64,000 nt of DNA from JBCCTX01 sp965263105 (GTDB lineage: Bacteria; Bacteroidota; Bacteroidia; J057), in assembly GCA_965263105.1 (NCBI GenBank), contig CBDHGL010000006.1, positions 124,001-188,000 on the forward strand. The letters are read 5' to 3'. A program made the position numbers and the translations under genes. Under the pieces are notes generated by a model. The model had not been told where the DNA came from, did not search any database, and saw only the letters and a program-made list of their open reading frames with translations. Within the stretch, counting starts at the first letter, position 1; every line of letters begins with the position of its first letter. Shown here piece by piece: positions 50,613 to 59,648 of this stretch.

Positions 50613-53600
50613 ATGGATTATAAACGAATAAATAATTTAACGGGCTGGGGAGTATTTGCTTTTGCCTGGATTGTATACCTGCTTACCATGGCGCCTACGG
50701 CCAGTTTTTGGGACTGTGGAGAATTTATTGCCTGCGCCAATGAATTGGAAGTTCCCCACCCACCGGGAGCCCCATTTTTCCTAATTTTAGGGAGGGTGTT
50801 TGCCACATTTGCCGGCACAGCGGAAAATGTTCCCGTAATGTTGAACATACTCAGCACCCTTTGTGCAGCCTTTACCGTTTTATTTACTTTTTGGATCACC
50901 ACCTATCTGGGGAAACGAATACTTGTAGAAAGAGACGGGAAGTTGAATAATATGCAAACCCTGGTAGTGATGGGGGCTGGGGTAGTAGGAGCTGCAGCAT
51001 GTACCTTTGCCGATTCGTTTTGGTTCAATGCGGTAGAGGCAGAAGTTTATGCCATGAGTTCCTTTTTTACGGCCATCGTAGTATGGTTGATGTTCAAATG
51101 GGAAGAACGAGCCGATGAACCCGGAAATGAAAGGTGGATAATTCTTATCGCCTACCTCATGGGTTTATCCATCGGGGTCCACCTGCTAAACTTATTGACC
51201 ATTCCTGCCTTAGCCTTCATTTACTATTTCCGGAAATTTGACTTTACCTGGAGAGGCTTCTTGGTAACGGGTTTTATTTCAGTAGTGATATTGGGGGTCA
51301 TCCAAACTGGGATTATCCTATACACCTTTGACATTGCCTGGGCCTTTGAAAAATTCCTGGTAGGGACCACCTTCAATAACGGTTCAGTAAAAAGTGGCCT
51401 CGGTATGCCTGTGGGTTCTGGAATTTTCCTCTGGCTAGCCATTTTGGTTGGGGGATTAATCTTCCTCACCTGGTATAGCAGCAAAAACAACAAGCCCATT
51501 TTGAATTTGGCAACTCTTTGCGCTATTGTGATCTATATAGGGTTCTCCTCATACGCTATGATCCCCATTCGCTCCAATGCCAACCCGGCCATCGACGAAA
51601 ATAATCCCGATAATAGCTATACCTTCCTCCGTTACATGAAACGGGAACAGTACGGCGATAGGCCTCTGCTACGTGGCCCTCTTTATAATGCCCAACCGGT
51701 AGACTTTAAAGATGGAAGCATGGAATACGTACTAGACAAGGAATCTGGCCGCTACAGGGAATTGGGAATGAAGCGCAAATATGAATATAGGAACGAGGAC
51801 ATGAAATGGTTTCCCCGTATGTATTACGACCAGCAGAATCGCTGGCTAAATGGTCCCCACGCATACGTAAACTATGTCCGAAGGAAAGGTAGTAAACCCA
51901 ATGACCGAACGGATGACCGTCCTACAGCAGGTGAAGACTTCAATTTCTTCATGGATTATCAGGTATGGCATATGTATGGTCGCTACTTCATGTGGAATTT
52001 TGCTGGCAAGCAGGGAGATGTCCAAGATATGGACTGGGAAAGTGGGCTCAATGTGAATGAGGTATCTAGCATGCCCGATAATATCAAAAATGAGCCAGGG
52101 AAAAACCACTATTATATGCTCCCACTCCTATTAGGGCTATTCGGTCTGTATTGGCAATCCAAGAAACAGCGCCAAGATGCGATTGTAATTGGGCTCCTGT
52201 TTTTCTTCACAGGACTTGCCATTGTCATTTACCTCAACCAATATCCCATGCAACCTAGGGAGCGAGATTACTCCTTTGCAGGCTCCTTCCAAACTTTTGC
52301 CATTTGGATTGGGCTGGGTGTAATAGCCCTGTATGATTCCTTGAAGCGGTTTGCCAAGGGGGCCACTCCCTACCTGGCGATGGGCTTGGGTGTCATTCCT
52401 CCCACATTAATGGGATACCAAGGCTGGGATGACCATTCGCGTGCCGGGAGGTACTTGGCCCCAGATTCAGCTTATAACCTACTCAACTCCTTGGCTCCCA
52501 ATGCTATCCTCTTTACGAATGGAGACAATGACACCTTCCCCCTATGGTACATACAGGAAGTTGAAAACGTGCGGCCTGACGTAAGGGTTCTCTGCCTGAG
52601 TTATGTGAATACCGATTGGTACATAGACCAGATGTACCAAAAAGTAAATGAGTCAGAGCCTCTCCCCTTAACCTTAAAGCAAGGTCAGTACCTAGGGCAA
52701 AAAAGTCAAGGATGGAATCAGGGGAGCAAAGAAAGAATACGAATGCGACTGCCAGCCAGTATAGACCAGCTCAAGACGAATGAAGTCATCACTGACAGAG
52801 AAGAAGAAAAGGTTCAAAATCCCATGACTTGGGATGTCCCTACCCGGGGAGGAGGAAGTATGAGATACTTGGAATTGAAAGACCGAGTGGTTCTTAACCT
52901 GATGGAAAACATCTCTAAAAATGGCTGGGATCGCCCCATATATTTTGCTAATACTGTTTCCAGAAGTTCTTATCTAGGCTTAGATAAGTACCTGCGCCTG
53001 GAAGGGATGGCCTATAGAATTACCCCTGTTGTAGACCCGTTACCGGCAGATCCCTATGACTTCTATGTAGGAGGGATTGAACCAGATTTGATGAGGAAAA
53101 ATATTACGGAAAAATTCAGATACCGCAACCTCAATAATCCTCAGGTATACTACGATGAAAACTCTCGTCGTACCCTCATCAATTACCAAAGTATCGCCTA
53201 CAGACTATCTAATTACTACTATAGGGAGGCACAAAAGATCTCTAATGCAGATTCCTTGGTCGCCTCCCCCATATTAGGAGTAGAGGGAAAATCCATGAGT
53301 AAAGAAGATCAGGTTAAAACCCTCAATGACATGGCCAAGGAGCTACTGGACTTCACAGAAGAAAATTTCCCAATGGATGTGATTAATCCCGGCCCCTTCT
53401 TTTCTATGCGAACAGGGGTCATGTACGAACGTCTTGGAGAAGCGGAAAAGGCACAGGAGTTCATGAATCAGACCAAAGAAGAATGTATCAAAACCCTGAA
53501 ATTCTATAGGAACAATAATGCTTCTTCCCCAAGACAAGGAGACTATCAAACTGCCTTGCGGATGCTGTATCAGCACTATGCAAGTACTGGCAAACCCGAA

Positions 53601-53657
53601 GAAGCCAAGGGACTTCTGGACGAATTGGAAGCTGAGGGCATTTCCTTGGGTCAGTAA
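50613..53657 (+). CDS. DUF2723 membrane protein (PMT-like glycosyltransferase family)
   Basis: The 1014-residue protein has a DUF2723 core: LTMAPTASFWDCGEFIACANELEVPHPPGAPFFLILGRVF near the N-terminus, which includes the conserved Asp/Glu and His of PMT-type glycosyltransferases, about a dozen membrane segments, QYPMQPRERDYSFAGSF and ILFTNGDNDTFPLWYIQEVE. The C-terminal part (about 720-1014) is soluble with TPR-like helices. It is thought to act in protein O-glycosylation or envelope glycan synthesis; this is inference from the PMT-like fold. Confidence 0.88.
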   Translation: MDYKRINNLTGWGVFAFAWIVYLLTMAPTASFWDCGEFIACANELEVPHPPGAPFFLILGRVFATFAGTAENVPVMLNILSTLCAAFTVLFTFWITTYLGKRILVERDGKLNNMQTLVVMGAGVVGAAACTFADSFWFNAVEAEVYAMSSFFTAIVVWLMFKWEERADEPGNERWIILIAYLMGLSIGVHLLNLLTIPALAFIYYFRKFDFTWRGFLVTGFISVVILGVIQTGIILYTFDIAWAFEKFLVGTTFNNGSVKSGLGMPVGSGIFLWLAILVGGLIFLTWYSSKNNKPILNLATLCAIVIYIGFSSYAMIPIRSNANPAIDENNPDNSYTFLRYMKREQYGDRPLLRGPLYNAQPVDFKDGSMEYVLDKESGRYRELGMKRKYEYRNEDMKWFPRMYYDQQNRWLNGPHAYVNYVRRKGSKPNDRTDDRPTAGEDFNFFMDYQVWHMYGRYFMWNFAGKQGDVQDMDWESGLNVNEVSSMPDNIKNEPGKNHYYMLPLLLGLFGLYWQSKKQRQDAIVIGLLFFFTGLAIVIYLNQYPMQPRERDYSFAGSFQTFAIWIGLGVIALYDSLKRFAKGATPYLAMGLGVIPPTLMGYQGWDDHSRAGRYLAPDSAYNLLNSLAPNAILFTNGDNDTFPLWYIQEVENVRPDVRVLCLSYVNTDWYIDQMYQKVNESEPLPLTLKQGQYLGQKSQGWNQGSKERIRMRLPASIDQLKTNEVITDREEEKVQNPMTWDVPTRGGGSMRYLELKDRVVLNLMENISKNGWDRPIYFANTVSRSSYLGLDKYLRLEGMAYRITPVVDPLPADPYDFYVGGIEPDLMRKNITEKFRYRNLNNPQVYYDENSRRTLINYQSIAYRLSNYYYREAQKISNADSLVASPILGVEGKSMSKEDQVKTLNDMAKELLDFTEENFPMDVINPGPFFSMRTGVMYERLGEAEKAQEFMNQTKEECIKTLKFYRNNNASSPRQGDYQTALRMLYQHYASTGKPEEAKGLLDELEAEGISLGQ

Positions 53658-53694
53658 ATTAACCGATCATAAATAGGTACAACTTTTATTAGGG

Positions 53695-53727
53695 GAGGGT
53701 GAAAATTATCACCCTCTCTGTTTTTTT
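53695..53727 (+). terminator. Rho-independent terminator of the DUF2723 gene
   Basis: A perfect 8-bp stem GAGGGTGA/TCACCCTC (53695-53702 and 53709-53716) with a 6-base loop is followed by TCTGTTTTTTT, 38 bp after the stop codon. Confidence 0.85.
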
Positions 53728-53820
53728 AGGCCAGCCTAACTTAATAGAAATAGGTGCTTTTTACCCTTATTTTATAGTCTCTGGGAGGGGTGCAGGAAGG
53801 AGATAAATGAACCGTAATAT

Positions 53821-54889
53821 TTATTTTGAAAACGCCTTTACCCTTTCTCCCACATTCTCTCGAATATCTAGCCAAAAATAGTTTACATCTGCGATATGAT
53901 AATTTTTGGCCGGGATGGGCTTTACCGGGTTTTTTACCCACAATACGTTATTGACAATTTGAACTTCGCTAAAATTTCGCTTTATCGTTTTGAAATCTCC
54001 TTTCAGAAAGCCTTTGTGCTGAGAAGCTGAGGCTAAGTCCGTGGAGGTCATCCAGGTCAACGGATTCACTACCACCGTATTTTTGTAAAACAGGATATTT
54101 TTTTGTTTGAATCGGGTATTTTTTTTCCAGGTCGCCCATCCAATCATACATCCGGTTTGGTCAGATGAATTGCAGGGCTCAAGTACCTCAAACTCAGACT
54201 GGCGAAAGGTCAAGTACCTCAAACTCAGACTGGCGAAAGGGCCAACCCAGTAAATAAGCGGCGACAAGCTTCCCTTGAAGAGGTGTGCCATCAAAAAACT
54301 CCTGAAGTAGGCGGACGCCGTGATAGGATCCTTGACTATGTGCTGCAATAACAATGGGACGACCCTGATGATAATGATCCAAATAGTATTGAAAGGCCTG
54401 CTTGACATCCTGATATGCTAAATTTAAGGCCTTTTCTTTATCCAGGCTATCCTGAGGAGATTTGGGATAAAACCCCCCTAGGACCATTTGCCGGTATCTG
54501 GGCGCATAAACCTTGCAAGAGGCATTAAAAGGGCTAGTTTGATGTTTGATAGTAGTACGGTCGATCCGTAGATTGAGTTCCTCATCAGTAATATCTGCAT
54601 TCCAAGCTTCTCCTTTTTCGAAGATGGTCGGATAGATAAAAAATACATCTGCCTTGGCTGTAGCCTGACTTTCTTGATCTACTCCAGGAGGAACAACATC
54701 AGCGGAATCTACCTTTTGGGGTAGGGCTGCCCAGTTCTGTTCAAGGCTATAGTCAGGAGCTGTCGGGAGCAATTCCGATGCAAAAGGTTCATCGGGTAAA
54801 GACAAGCGACTCGTACAGCTTATCATAATAACCGAGAATAAGGCCAGTTTAAGGCACTTGAGTAGTGTTCGAAAATAGATGCTTGTCAT
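53821..54889 (-). pseudogene. DUF3089 alpha/beta-hydrolase lipoprotein, disrupted by a tandem duplication
   Basis: Two frames join into one DUF3089 protein of about 345 residues. The first gives a lipoprotein leader (SVIMISCTSRL), DVFFIYPTIF, CKVYAPRYRQM and the nucleophile motif AAHSQGSYHG. The second, from PCNSSDQTGCMIGWATWK on, gives TWMTS, NYHIADVNYFWLDIRENV and the end. The frame changes because 31 bp (54179-54209) are exactly repeated at 54210-54240; removing one copy restores a continuous PFRQSEFEVLEPCNSS. The disrupted product ends at residue 231, after the nucleophile but before the rest of the fold. Confidence 0.85.
54179..54240. repeat. Perfect 31-bp tandem duplication inside the DUF3089 gene
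   Basis: Two identical adjacent 31-bp copies (54179-54209 and 54210-54240), each containing CCTCAAACTCAGACTGGCG. Since 31 is not a multiple of three, the duplication shifts the reading frame. Slipped-strand mispairing could both create and remove it. Confidence 0.95.
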
Positions 54890-54912
54890 ACGCGCAAATT
54901 AGGCTATTTTTG
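54883..54912 (+). promoter_or_regulatory. Predicted miaE promoter
   Basis: TATTTTTG (54905-54912) fits the TAnnTTTG -7 box, with TTG ending at 54885 as a partial -33 box 19 bases upstream. The start codon of miaE lies 20 bases after the box. Confidence 0.5.
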
Positions 54913-54932
54913 TATTCTAACCAGTATGTTTC

Positions 54933-55517
54933 ATGAAAGTTTCCGCTGATTTAGTTGTTCAAAGTCCTCCCGAATGGATAGAAGCCGTCATGGATAATTT
55001 TGATGCCTTCCTTCAGGACCATGCTGACTGTGAGCGCAAGGCCTCAGCTATGGCTATGAGTTTTGTTGCAAAATATCCAGATAGGTTGGAAATAATCCCC
55101 CTGCTAATCGAAACAGCAGTAGAGGAATTGGAACACTTCCAAGATGTATACAAGATTATGGAGGAAAGGGGGGTAACTTTACCCGCAGGAATGGGAAAGG
55201 ATCACTATATACAGCAACTTCTAGACGCATGCCGTTCAGGGAGAGAGGATCGATTTATGGACCGTATGCTTTTGGCCTCAGTCGTTGAATGTCGAGGGGC
55301 AGAGCGATTTCGCTTAATCTATGAAAAACTTCCTCCAGGAGATCTCAAAAAATTCTACCACCGCCTTTGGGCCTCAGAAGCCAAACATGGAAACATCTTT
55401 GTAGAAATGCTGTTTCACTACTTTGACAAAGACGCCGTATATAAACGACTAGAAGAGTTAATCCAAGTGGAAGGAAAGATTTTGAGGAGCCTGCCTATCC
55501 GGGCTGCTTTGCACTAA
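54933..55517 (+). CDS. miaE: tRNA-(ms2io6A)-hydroxylase MiaE
   Basis: A 194-residue ferritin-fold di-iron enzyme. The metal ligands are seen in DCERKASAMA, ETAVEELEHFQDVYKIM, VECRGAERF and ASEAKHGNIFVEML, the MiaE pattern. It hydroxylates the isopentenyl side chain of ms2i6A37 in tRNA using oxygen. The length matches short MiaE proteins. It converges on a GNAT gene with a 4-bp overlap. Confidence 0.9.
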   Translation: MKVSADLVVQSPPEWIEAVMDNFDAFLQDHADCERKASAMAMSFVAKYPDRLEIIPLLIETAVEELEHFQDVYKIMEERGVTLPAGMGKDHYIQQLLDACRSGREDRFMDRMLLASVVECRGAERFRLIYEKLPPGDLKKFYHRLWASEAKHGNIFVEMLFHYFDKDAVYKRLEELIQVEGKILRSLPIRAALH

Positions 55518-55939
55518 AATAGTTTTTCCATGACCACATAGGGAATATCTCCCTTGAAAAACCGCGTTTCTGTCTCTTGCATCCCAAATCTCTTGTAAAA
55601 GGATGCCGTTTCCACCCGAGCATTACACCACAGGCGTTTTACCCCTCTATTGACTGCCTCTTCCATCAAATGGTTCAACAGCTGAGTGCCATAACCCTTG
55701 CCTTGGTCGGTGGTTAAGGTGGCAAATTTCCGAAATTGCGCCTCTTCCCCAGTAATAAATAAGGAAATCACAGAAACCAGCCTTCCATTTATGTTTATCC
55801 CGAAGTGCAAGCCCTCCTCATCTTTAGGCAATTTGACATAGTCTAATGGTTTTGAGGGCCAGAGAACTTTACGACGTATTTCCCACGTATCACATGCTGG
55901 CAAAATTGTAAGAGTCCTGGTGGAATTTTCTCTATTCAT
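55514..55939 (-). CDS. GNAT family N-acetyltransferase
   Basis: The 141 residues show a GNAT fold: GLHFGININGRLVSVISLFI, FATLTTDQGKGYGTQLLNHLMEEAVNRG with the acetyl-CoA binding Q/GxGxG/T motif, and LWCNARVETASFYKRFGMQE at motif B. The substrate is unknown. It overlaps the end of miaE by 4 bp in convergent orientation. Confidence 0.88.
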   Translation of the reverse strand: MNRENSTRTLTILPACDTWEIRRKVLWPSKPLDYVKLPKDEEGLHFGININGRLVSVISLFITGEEAQFRKFATLTTDQGKGYGTQLLNHLMEEAVNRGVKRLWCNARVETASFYKRFGMQETETRFFKGDIPYVVMEKLF

Positions 55940-56023
55940 TTAGCAGTTTTTACGGATTACCAAGGCTAGCCAAACATATTTAAAATAATTTATTATAATT
56001 GTAAATTATAAACAAGGTATTAA

Positions 56024-59000
56024 ATGTTTTGCAAAGGGCTTATTACGCTAATTTGCGTATTTCTATCGATTTTACCACTTCCTTCGCCTGCCCAGAAAGG
56101 AAGTATTCAGCCCTTTTTCAGACTCAATCTACCCCAAAATTTTCCCAATAAGTTTATTAACAGCATTATTCGCGATCAAAATGGCCTATTGTGGTTGGGG
56201 ACGAATAATGGACTATGCCGATACATTTCGGAAAAGGAGCTAAAGGTATATAATTCCGATAATGTGGGGGAACTTAAGTCCAATATTATTGTAGCGCTCT
56301 TATCCGATTCACGTGGAAATATCTGGATAGGCACACGCCATGGGGGAATTACCCGGTATAATCCGAGGTCCAACCATTGGACTTCCTACATAAATGACCC
56401 CCTCAATAGTAATTCTTTGTCCAACGACGATGTTCTCTGTTTATCTGAAGATCACAAAGGTAGGATATGGATAGGTACAGAAAATGGGTTAAACATGTAT
56501 CTGCCAGAAAAAGATTCTTTCTTTCGATTTACCCATAATCCTGCAGACAGCACGAGCCTCTCTGCAAACGCTGTTCTGAGTATTTACGAAGACCACGCAA
56601 GAAGGCTTTGGGTAGGTACTTGGGCAGGCGGACTGTCCCTATTGATACCCAATGAAGCGAATATGCCTCAAAGCTACTTTAAAAGGATTTCCCTTTTAAA
56701 TATGGATGGGAACCAAGAGAGCGTATGGAAAGTTTTTCAAGATTCAGAAAATAGGTACTGGATTTGCAGTCATTTCAGTGGATTGTATCTTATGCAGTTA
56801 CCGAAAAATGCTTCTGCAGCAGCTGAAGAGCTATCCTGGACCCCTCATTTCCACAATTATGCTCATTCCTCTGAAGATTTTACCTCTATAAGTAGTAATA
56901 CCCACATAGCTGATATTGGCCAAGACTCAAGAGGGCACCTATGGATCGGCACTTCTTATGGGCTTTCGGAAATCCCTGTCGATCAGTTACCCGATACTTC
57001 CCACTTCAATACCCCAACAGAAGAAAAACCTCCCATTGCATTTAGGCAGCATATTTATGATCCTTACAATATTAAATCGATCAACAGCAATAAGATTACT
57101 ACTATTCTGATCGATGAACAAGAATTAGTATGGATTGGAACCGATCGGGGAGTAACTCAATATAATTGGTTTGCCAGGCAAATAAAATTCTACCAAATCC
57201 ACTCTAAATCTCATCAGAATGTTTACATAAGTGAAATCTTTGTTCCCCAAAAAGAACATGCTATTATTTCCTATTTCACAGGGGAGGTTATGGATTATCA
57301 CCTGGAATCTGGGGTATGCAGGCCTATCCATGAAGTGTATGACTTTATTGAACCTATCTCTGATGCCCTGCACTTCTTCGAATCAGATCGGGGTATCCTG
57401 TACATTACCCGTAGGTCAGGCATAAGCAAAATTGATTTCAACAAAAGAACTACTATCCAATTAGCTATTCCCCTTCCCATATTAAATCAGTTGGAGGATT
57501 ATCGGCTAAAGTCTGTTCATATAGACACTTCTCCAGGGGGGGAAGATAAAATATGGATTGGCAGTGAAAATGGCTTATACCTTGTTTATAATGAAGGCAA
57601 ACAATTCAAGATCTTTAAGAAAGGGGAAGCCCTTAACTCAATTAGTGACAATTCCATCACGGACATTGAGGAGGACTCAACTGGAAGGATATGGATTTCC
57701 ACCCATAATGGATTAAATCTAGTAGAAGAAATAGGGGATTCAATCCATTTTAAATGCTTTCTTCATGATGCGAATGATTCCCTAAGTCTCCCTGATAATC
57801 GTTTGTTGTCTATTATATGCTTAAAAGATCGATTAGTTCTGGGATCAAGGGGAGGCCTACTGGAATATAAATTTGCCCAAAAGAAATTTAATCCAATCGG
57901 GAAAGATCTATTCTCTCATGCGATCATTTCCCTTATTTCCCCCAACGATTCAAATGTTTGGGCCATTACTGCCGACAAAATTCTCCATTACCACGTGCCA
58001 AGCGGACAAATATTGGACTATGGGGATATGGAAATAAGTTTTTTTGAAGGCTCCATACATATCGACCGTTTTGACAGGGTATTTGTGGGAGGATTCAGAG
58101 GCTTTGCAGGGTTTGAGCCTCAGAAAATCATCAAAAATGAACTACCTCCTTTGATAACCATTACTCAGATACAGACTTCGAGTCCGGTTAAGGAGGAGTC
58201 AATTGAAATTATGTCAAAGGAAAATATTACCCTGGGACACGATAATTATAAATTAACTATTTCTTTTAGTTCTTCTAATTTTAACCAAGCAGAGGAAAAT
58301 CAATTTGCCTATCGGATGCTCGGCTTAGAAGAAGACTGGATATATACACCTTCTTTCCAACCTGTTTCTTATACCAATCTCAAACACGGATCTTACCAAT
58401 TTCAGGTAAAGGGAAGGAATAATGATGGGGTGTGGAGTGAAAAACCAAGGATATTAAATATCAAGGTAGAACCTGCCTTTTGGGAGACCCCCATATTTAG
58501 GGTCCTTATAGGTCTAGTCAGTTTTGCTCTCATTTTTCTCTTCACTAATTTTTACACAAAAAATGTTCGGAATCAAAATCAAAAATTAATACGAGAGATA
58601 TCTAAACGAAAGGAAATCGAGCAAGAGTTGATACACACAAACGCCCAATTAGAAAAATCCAATAAGGAGTTGGAACAGTTTGCCTTTGTGGCTTCGCATG
58701 ACTTGAGAGAGCCTCTCCAAAGCATCGACTCATTTTCAACTCTTCTCAGGCGCGAAGAGTTTAAGGAAAGACTGGGAGAGAAAGGGAGCAAATATGTGGA
58801 TTTCATCAGCCAGGGGTCGATAAGGATGAAGGAAATTATTCAAAGCCTCCTTACCTACTCTACCTCTCGTCATGAAGAACTTCAGGTTCAGCTATGTAAT
58901 TTCCATACGCTAGTTCAGGAAAGCCTTACAGATTTATCAAAGATTATTAAGGAAAAAAATGTTCGAATTGAAGTAGCCCAGTTGCCTTCTGGATATGGTG

Positions 59001-59386
59001 ATCCCGTTCAAATTCGAATGGTATTTAATAACCTGATTGTAAATGCCATCAAGTTCAACCAGCAGGAAGTCCCTGTGGTCCAAATATGGTCAGAAAACAC
59101 GCCTTCTGGAGGCTTACAGTTTGCTGTCAAGGACAACGGAATCGGGATAGACAAAGAGTTTCATCAAAAAGTCTTTGGAATTTTCAAACGCTTACATCAC
59201 AGGGATGAATTCCCTGGATCTGGGATTGGCTTGGCCCTATGTCACAAAATTATTGAGAGGCATAGAGGCAAAATATGGATCGAATCTAATTCTGGAGAGG
59301 GAAGCACCTTCTGGTTCGAATTGGGAAATCTCTCTGCTCCTCCCCAGAAAAAAGAGCAATCATTAGAAAATAAATCAATAGGATAG
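56024..59386 (+). CDS. Sensor histidine kinase with Reg_prop propellers and Y_Y_Y domain
   Basis: A 1120-residue protein: signal peptide (to about 24), Reg_prop blades with LLWLGTNNGLCRY, NIWIGTRHGGITRY and RIWIGTENGLNMY (about 40-690), a Y_Y_Y domain (YRMLGLEEDWIYTPSFQPVSYTNLKHGSYQFQVKGRNNDG), one membrane segment (about 825-845), coiled coil, HisKA with His892 in FVASHDLREPLQSID and HATPase ending SGIGLALCHKIIERHRGKIWIES. Unlike the 1355-residue regulator it has no receiver or AraC domain, so it must act through a separate response regulator. None is adjacent. Confidence 0.92.
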   Translation: MFCKGLITLICVFLSILPLPSPAQKGSIQPFFRLNLPQNFPNKFINSIIRDQNGLLWLGTNNGLCRYISEKELKVYNSDNVGELKSNIIVALLSDSRGNIWIGTRHGGITRYNPRSNHWTSYINDPLNSNSLSNDDVLCLSEDHKGRIWIGTENGLNMYLPEKDSFFRFTHNPADSTSLSANAVLSIYEDHARRLWVGTWAGGLSLLIPNEANMPQSYFKRISLLNMDGNQESVWKVFQDSENRYWICSHFSGLYLMQLPKNASAAAEELSWTPHFHNYAHSSEDFTSISSNTHIADIGQDSRGHLWIGTSYGLSEIPVDQLPDTSHFNTPTEEKPPIAFRQHIYDPYNIKSINSNKITTILIDEQELVWIGTDRGVTQYNWFARQIKFYQIHSKSHQNVYISEIFVPQKEHAIISYFTGEVMDYHLESGVCRPIHEVYDFIEPISDALHFFESDRGILYITRRSGISKIDFNKRTTIQLAIPLPILNQLEDYRLKSVHIDTSPGGEDKIWIGSENGLYLVYNEGKQFKIFKKGEALNSISDNSITDIEEDSTGRIWISTHNGLNLVEEIGDSIHFKCFLHDANDSLSLPDNRLLSIICLKDRLVLGSRGGLLEYKFAQKKFNPIGKDLFSHAIISLISPNDSNVWAITADKILHYHVPSGQILDYGDMEISFFEGSIHIDRFDRVFVGGFRGFAGFEPQKIIKNELPPLITITQIQTSSPVKEESIEIMSKENITLGHDNYKLTISFSSSNFNQAEENQFAYRMLGLEEDWIYTPSFQPVSYTNLKHGSYQFQVKGRNNDGVWSEKPRILNIKVEPAFWETPIFRVLIGLVSFALIFLFTNFYTKNVRNQNQKLIREISKRKEIEQELIHTNAQLEKSNKELEQFAFVASHDLREPLQSIDSFSTLLRREEFKERLGEKGSKYVDFISQGSIRMKEIIQSLLTYSTSRHEELQVQLCNFHTLVQESLTDLSKIIKEKNVRIEVAQLPSGYGDPVQIRMVFNNLIVNAIKFNQQEVPVVQIWSENTPSGGLQFAVKDNGIGIDKEFHQKVFGIFKRLHHRDEFPGSGIGLALCHKIIERHRGKIWIESNSGEGSTFWFELGNLSAPPQKKEQSLENKSIG

Positions 59387-59548
59387 TATCTGGTTATGCC
59401 CATAGCACCAGTACCACCTTGCTCCTGGCTCAGCAGAACTGATAACAGGATGAACACTTTCCTTAAAATGCCGGGTAGCATGTTTATTAGGAGAGCTGTT
59501 ACAACACAGAGTAAGCCTACAAATCACACACCAGGATAAATACTTCAT
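59375..59548 (-). pseudogene. Remnant of a UBP-type zinc-finger protein
   Basis: The 57-residue frame from Met at 59548 reads CVICRLTLCCNSSPNKHATRHF, then HPVISSAEPGARWYWCY. This closely follows small bacterial UBP-type zinc-finger proteins, whose second half runs CxxC-x4-CC-x-SSPNKHATKHF and HPVI-S-EPG-W-WCY. The N-terminal half with its CxxC pair is missing; the in-frame sequence upstream (to 59614) keeps only one Cys. It is probably a decayed gene, though a functional mini-finger is possible. It overlaps the 3' end of the propeller kinase by 12 bp. Confidence 0.55.
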
Positions 59549-59648
59549 AGGTTCGTTATCTGTTAGGGTTAGCTGATAGAGGTACAAAGTGAAGCAAAAA
59601 ACAGATTGCCTCATCCCAGTTTTCTCCTAAAACGCCTTTACATATGAC

